This document shows positions 62,101 through 64,000 of a DNA stretch of 64,000 nucleotides, piece after piece. Under the pieces are notes generated by a model that saw only the letters and a list, made by a program, of their open reading frames with translations, was not told the origin of the DNA and did not search any database. Each line of letters opens with the position of its first letter. The stretch's first letter is position 1. The position numbers and the translations under genes were made by a program. The DNA is from Alloascoidea africana (lineage: Eukaryota > Ascomycota > Alloascoideomycetes > Alloascoideales > Alloascoideaceae). The stretch lies in assembly GCA_030581615.1 (NCBI GenBank), contig JAKTTT010000080.1, positions 1 to 64,000 on the forward strand, in the 5' to 3' direction.

Positions 62101-64000
62101 CCATCATTAATGCCTCTGTTATTTTTGATAAAATCTTCAACAGTCATCCGGTTCTTAACCTGGGAACTATGCTGGTCTGTGTTCAACATAATCACCGAAT
62201 ACGCCAACACGTATGCAGTATCGGCATTTGCAAAGACATGTTTCGGGTTGCCAGAAACATACCTCTCTGCAAACTTTAGCATAAATCTATCAATCTTTTG
62301 AGACTCACCAGGCAAGCGGAAGGGCTGCAGAAACTTTCTTAGGGCATCAACAAAGCTCATCCTGCCAAAATCCATAAAGTCAGAAAACGCGTGCATTATC
62401 GAAATGTTGTTCTCATCACCTTCGCCGAGATACTCGCCAATCTGTGCTTTATCTAATCCTTCCGTGCTGAGTAAAAATTTGGCAATTGCTTCTGGAGTAT
62501 CACTCTCAATAAAACCATTTTCAATCAAATTATGAATACCTTTCTTTGGACTGAAATTGAACTTTTTGATGCCGTCAGAAAGCCTGTTTTTTCTCATCTT
62601 TACCGATTCAAGTTGCGACGGATCATCTACGCTAACCATGCTGTCATGCAGAGAAACAGCAGATCGGGTATAGCCGTGTAATGCTGATCGTCCATCAGTA
62701 CTTGGCCGCTCACTAGATCTCCCAGGAGAGTTGGAATTTGGTTTTGAATTGGGACTACTGATTGATACCTGTAGTTGGTTCCCCGTTTCTAAAGAAATCC
62801 CCTTTTGGGACCAGCTGAAGAGAGACCGAAGAACTCCAACTATCGATTTTGCTGCTTTAAGCTTTAATGCATATTCCACAGGGTAGAGGTCAGGATGGTA
62901 CTGTGATATTGCGCTGTCAGCATTAGCAATCGCTACTGAGGGCAAAGATGACAGGTTGTAAACATTTTGTGGCTTTTTGGCGCTCTCTAAATAGTGGATC
63001 TCTTGGGTTGGTGTCAGATGGACATACGAAGAGGCATGTTTAGCTAAAAGATTGATTATGCGTTCAAAAATATCTTCCATGTATCCATCACAGTCGTAAT
63101 TTAAGTAAATCTCCACAAGGCCCCGGGGATCATTGCATAGCCTTTGGATGACAGACAAGAGATACTGCTTTTGGTGAGACGTTGAGGTTCTCATCTCTGC
63201 TATTGGGAAGTAAATCTCTCTAAAAAAAACCTCTATCTCGTTCTTGAACTGGCTTCTCAAGTTTGCAATCATCAGCCAAAAAATTTCCATTGAGATTTCG
63301 AAAATAGGTGGTACAATACTAGCCGCATTTCTGGACAAACATAGGCATAGATACTGGTTTATGGCATCCACAAAAAGAACCTCATCTTTTGACATGAAGG
63401 GTTTGATGACAATGTGCTGCGATAGAAACACAGACATGTGTGATTTGAGAATAGTATGAATCATATGAAGAGACAGCAACTTTGATCTCATTGCTTGCGA
63501 TTTCACATTCCAAGTGTCATTTTCCAAGGGTTTCACAGAAAGTTTACACATTGTCCGGAACACGAGAAACGCGTCTTTAACACACAGATCGTACTCATCT
63601 TTATATGTTTCCCCCATTCTATCATCGTCAATGTCGTTGATGTTTTCAAACTTGCTTAAAGTCAGCTTTTCTGCCAAAGGAGTTTCAGGTACCTCTTCTG
63701 GGTCCACTTGGGAAGATGGTGCAGGTTCAGGGAAAGCATATTGGGAACCGTTTTCTGGTCGTGTGAGCGCTTTGCGGTCTCCAATTTCTTTGACTCGGTC
63801 GTAAACAGAATTCACAATCTGAATGAGACTTGCTTGTGCTACAATTTGATTTGCAGGAGAAAAGGTAAAGATGAAGACATTATATATCTGGCGAATAGCT
63901 TTAAGAAGGGCTGAGCCATGCGACACTATCTGATCGTTCAAAACACCGGCCATCAGAGCCTTTACAACCTGTAACTCTACCTGTTCATCTGTGCCTTCAC
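59130..64000 (-). CDS. SEC7: Sec7, Golgi Arf guanine-nucleotide exchange factor (N-terminus outside window)
   Basis: At least 1622 codons without an intron; the frame is open past the Met at 63953 to the window edge (TDEQVELQVVKALMAGVL, the DCB region), so the real start lies beyond. In order: DCB region, HUS domain with its NYDCD box (near 63,090), Sec7 catalytic domain (about 62,510-61,990) and HDS repeats to the C-terminus. The glutamic finger is present (LPGESQK, Glu codon 62304-62306), with MLNTDQHSSQVKNRMT after it. Sec7 loads Arf1 with GTP at the trans-Golgi and starts COPI and clathrin coat formation. It ends in a short Lys/Gly tail (KGKGKGKVY). An acidic stretch (DEEEGEEPEKDKS) lies between HDS repeats. 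Confidence 0.95.
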   Translation of the reverse strand, partial: EGTDEQVELQVVKALMAGVLNDQIVSHGSALLKAIRQIYNVFIFTFSPANQIVAQASLIQIVNSVYDRVKEIGDRKALTRPENGSQYAFPEPAPSSQVDPEEVPETPLAEKLTLSKFENINDIDDDRMGETYKDEYDLCVKDAFLVFRTMCKLSVKPLENDTWNVKSQAMRSKLLSLHMIHTILKSHMSVFLSQHIVIKPFMSKDEVLFVDAINQYLCLCLSRNAASIVPPIFEISMEIFWLMIANLRSQFKNEIEVFFREIYFPIAEMRTSTSHQKQYLLSVIQRLCNDPRGLVEIYLNYDCDGYMEDIFERIINLLAKHASSYVHLTPTQEIHYLESAKKPQNVYNLSSLPSVAIANADSAISQYHPDLYPVEYALKLKAAKSIVGVLRSLFSWSQKGISLETGNQLQVSISSPNSKPNSNSPGRSSERPSTDGRSALHGYTRSAVSLHDSMVSVDDPSQLESVKMRKNRLSDGIKKFNFSPKKGIHNLIENGFIESDTPEAIAKFLLSTEGLDKAQIGEYLGEGDENNISIMHAFSDFMDFGRMSFVDALRKFLQPFRLPGESQKIDRFMLKFAERYVSGNPKHVFANADTAYVLAYSVIMLNTDQHSSQVKNRMTVEDFIKNNRGINDGEDLPREFLVQVFDEIRKNEIKLQSEQHAALVSANGSNISASGPTTLGSGFLSFSNRDPQREAYMLASKEMSSKTEKLVRSLGRQSRVDNTNNRSTVFYYASHVEHVKSIFESLWMSFLAAVSSPFQDYDDPEIVDISIEGMKLSIKIACFFDIDLARVTFVGTLARFTSLTNFNEMKMKNVEAIQLLLELALSEGNMLKSTWHDILTCTSQLERFQLISSGIKAGDIPDLTNARIANNSRESEERPRSLISLYPLFGGSRARNNSTSSYYSQQVLAQSIDPLVSEALSQSEIVTAMDKIFTQSALLSGEGAVEFVKGLALVSSEEIESSGSNSQSPRMFSLQKMVDICYYNMNRIRVQWSNIWAVMGAQFNKVLCNPNKIVAFFALDSLRQLSVRFFEIDELPHFKFQKEFLKPFQYVMGHNNELVVKEMVLECLSNFVLAKASAIRSGWVTLFGALATGAQDENETIVNKSYELIYRINEDHFEEVCAQGSFADVVICFTDLAKNKRYQKISLHALEILREMISKIVRLGSAKENKISCVDDLEQNVRLWFPVLFAFHDVIMNGDELEVRSRALNYLFDALIQNGDRFTPDFWESICSQLLFPMFSILKSRDDTSHFNSHDDLSVWLSTTLIQALRRMVDLFTHYFDTLGRSLDGFLELLVTCICQENDTIARIGRSCLQDLISDNVKRFEDNHWEKITCSFEDLFESITPYELLGQTSEPRKIRQTLVIEEEHNDSVSKVSQIDEEEGEEPEKDKSLETTDDSTKADETTNSTQETLRKRNQSRIILVKCVLELLMIETLSELFLNKVFYSLIPVENLLRLASLVEASNTFAREFNANIELRMRLRQEGFKKQLPNLLKQETASSATYIRLMFSLNSDPLKVSVEQRESINKRLIPVCVQILEHYSSLDETSQKNQIKMWRPVVSEIFQGYAQLDTAYFKKDGALMESLLVECLKLNVTAELRFSIKVFLSKLGDVYLKGKGKGKVY

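Overview
The window comes from the nuclear genome of a budding yeast (Saccharomycotina), most likely from an early-branching, intron-rich lineage outside the Saccharomycetaceae. Three things suggest this. (1) The genes are typical yeast genes: SEC7, CDC25, SKT5, SKY1, GCN20, DIS3, SSE1, STM1. (2) There are about 20 short introns (53-155 bp, one of 352 bp) in 11 of 21 genes, with GTATGT/GTAAGT donors and TACTAAC/CTAAC branch sites. (3) Genes absent from Saccharomyces cerevisiae are present: a respiratory complex I subunit (NDUFB4 type) and the U5 snRNP 40K WD40 protein. CTG encodes leucine at a conserved DIS3 position, which argues against the CUG-Ser clade. I cannot name the species.

Layout. 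1-3 kb: the 5' part of a large Ser/Thr-rich secreted cell-wall-type protein (minus strand, running off the left edge) with three copies of an unrecognised Cys-containing domain, two of them identical at DNA level. 4.0-5.6 kb: a Tc1/mariner DNA transposon with 190-bp inverted repeats and a decayed transposase. 5.6-10.8 kb: gene-poor, with one small predicted membrane protein. 10.8-38.7 kb: a compact block holding a NOP19-like protein, ATG18, a DAL81-like regulator without a zinc cluster, DIS3, GCN20, MRE11, a hidden NDUFB4-like gene, SNRNP40, PRP5, ELC1, a BEM4-like gene, SKY1 and SKT5. 38.7-42.9 kb: gene-poor, with one possible retroelement fossil. Then CDC25, a cupin protein, another 2.3-kb empty stretch, SSE1, SMY2-like, STM1 and SEC7 (running off the right edge).

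There are no operons; neighbours are linked mainly by shared promoters and tight spacing. ATG18 and the DAL81-like gene diverge from a 301-bp promoter with three GATAA cores, which fits joint nitrogen control. BEM4-like and SKY1 start codons are 38 bp apart, and DIS3 and GCN20 stops are 22 bp apart. An exact CCGGGTAA (Reb1-type) octamer sits upstream of at least five genes.

The most notable observations are: a DIS3 whose PIN endonuclease site has lost three of four catalytic acids while its exonuclease site is intact; the duplicated adhesin domain; two stop-free introns of length divisible by three (ELC1, CDC25); a 19-nt micro-exon in STM1; a branch-to-acceptor hairpin in the SMY2 intron; and the transposon whose ends stayed nearly identical while its gene decayed.
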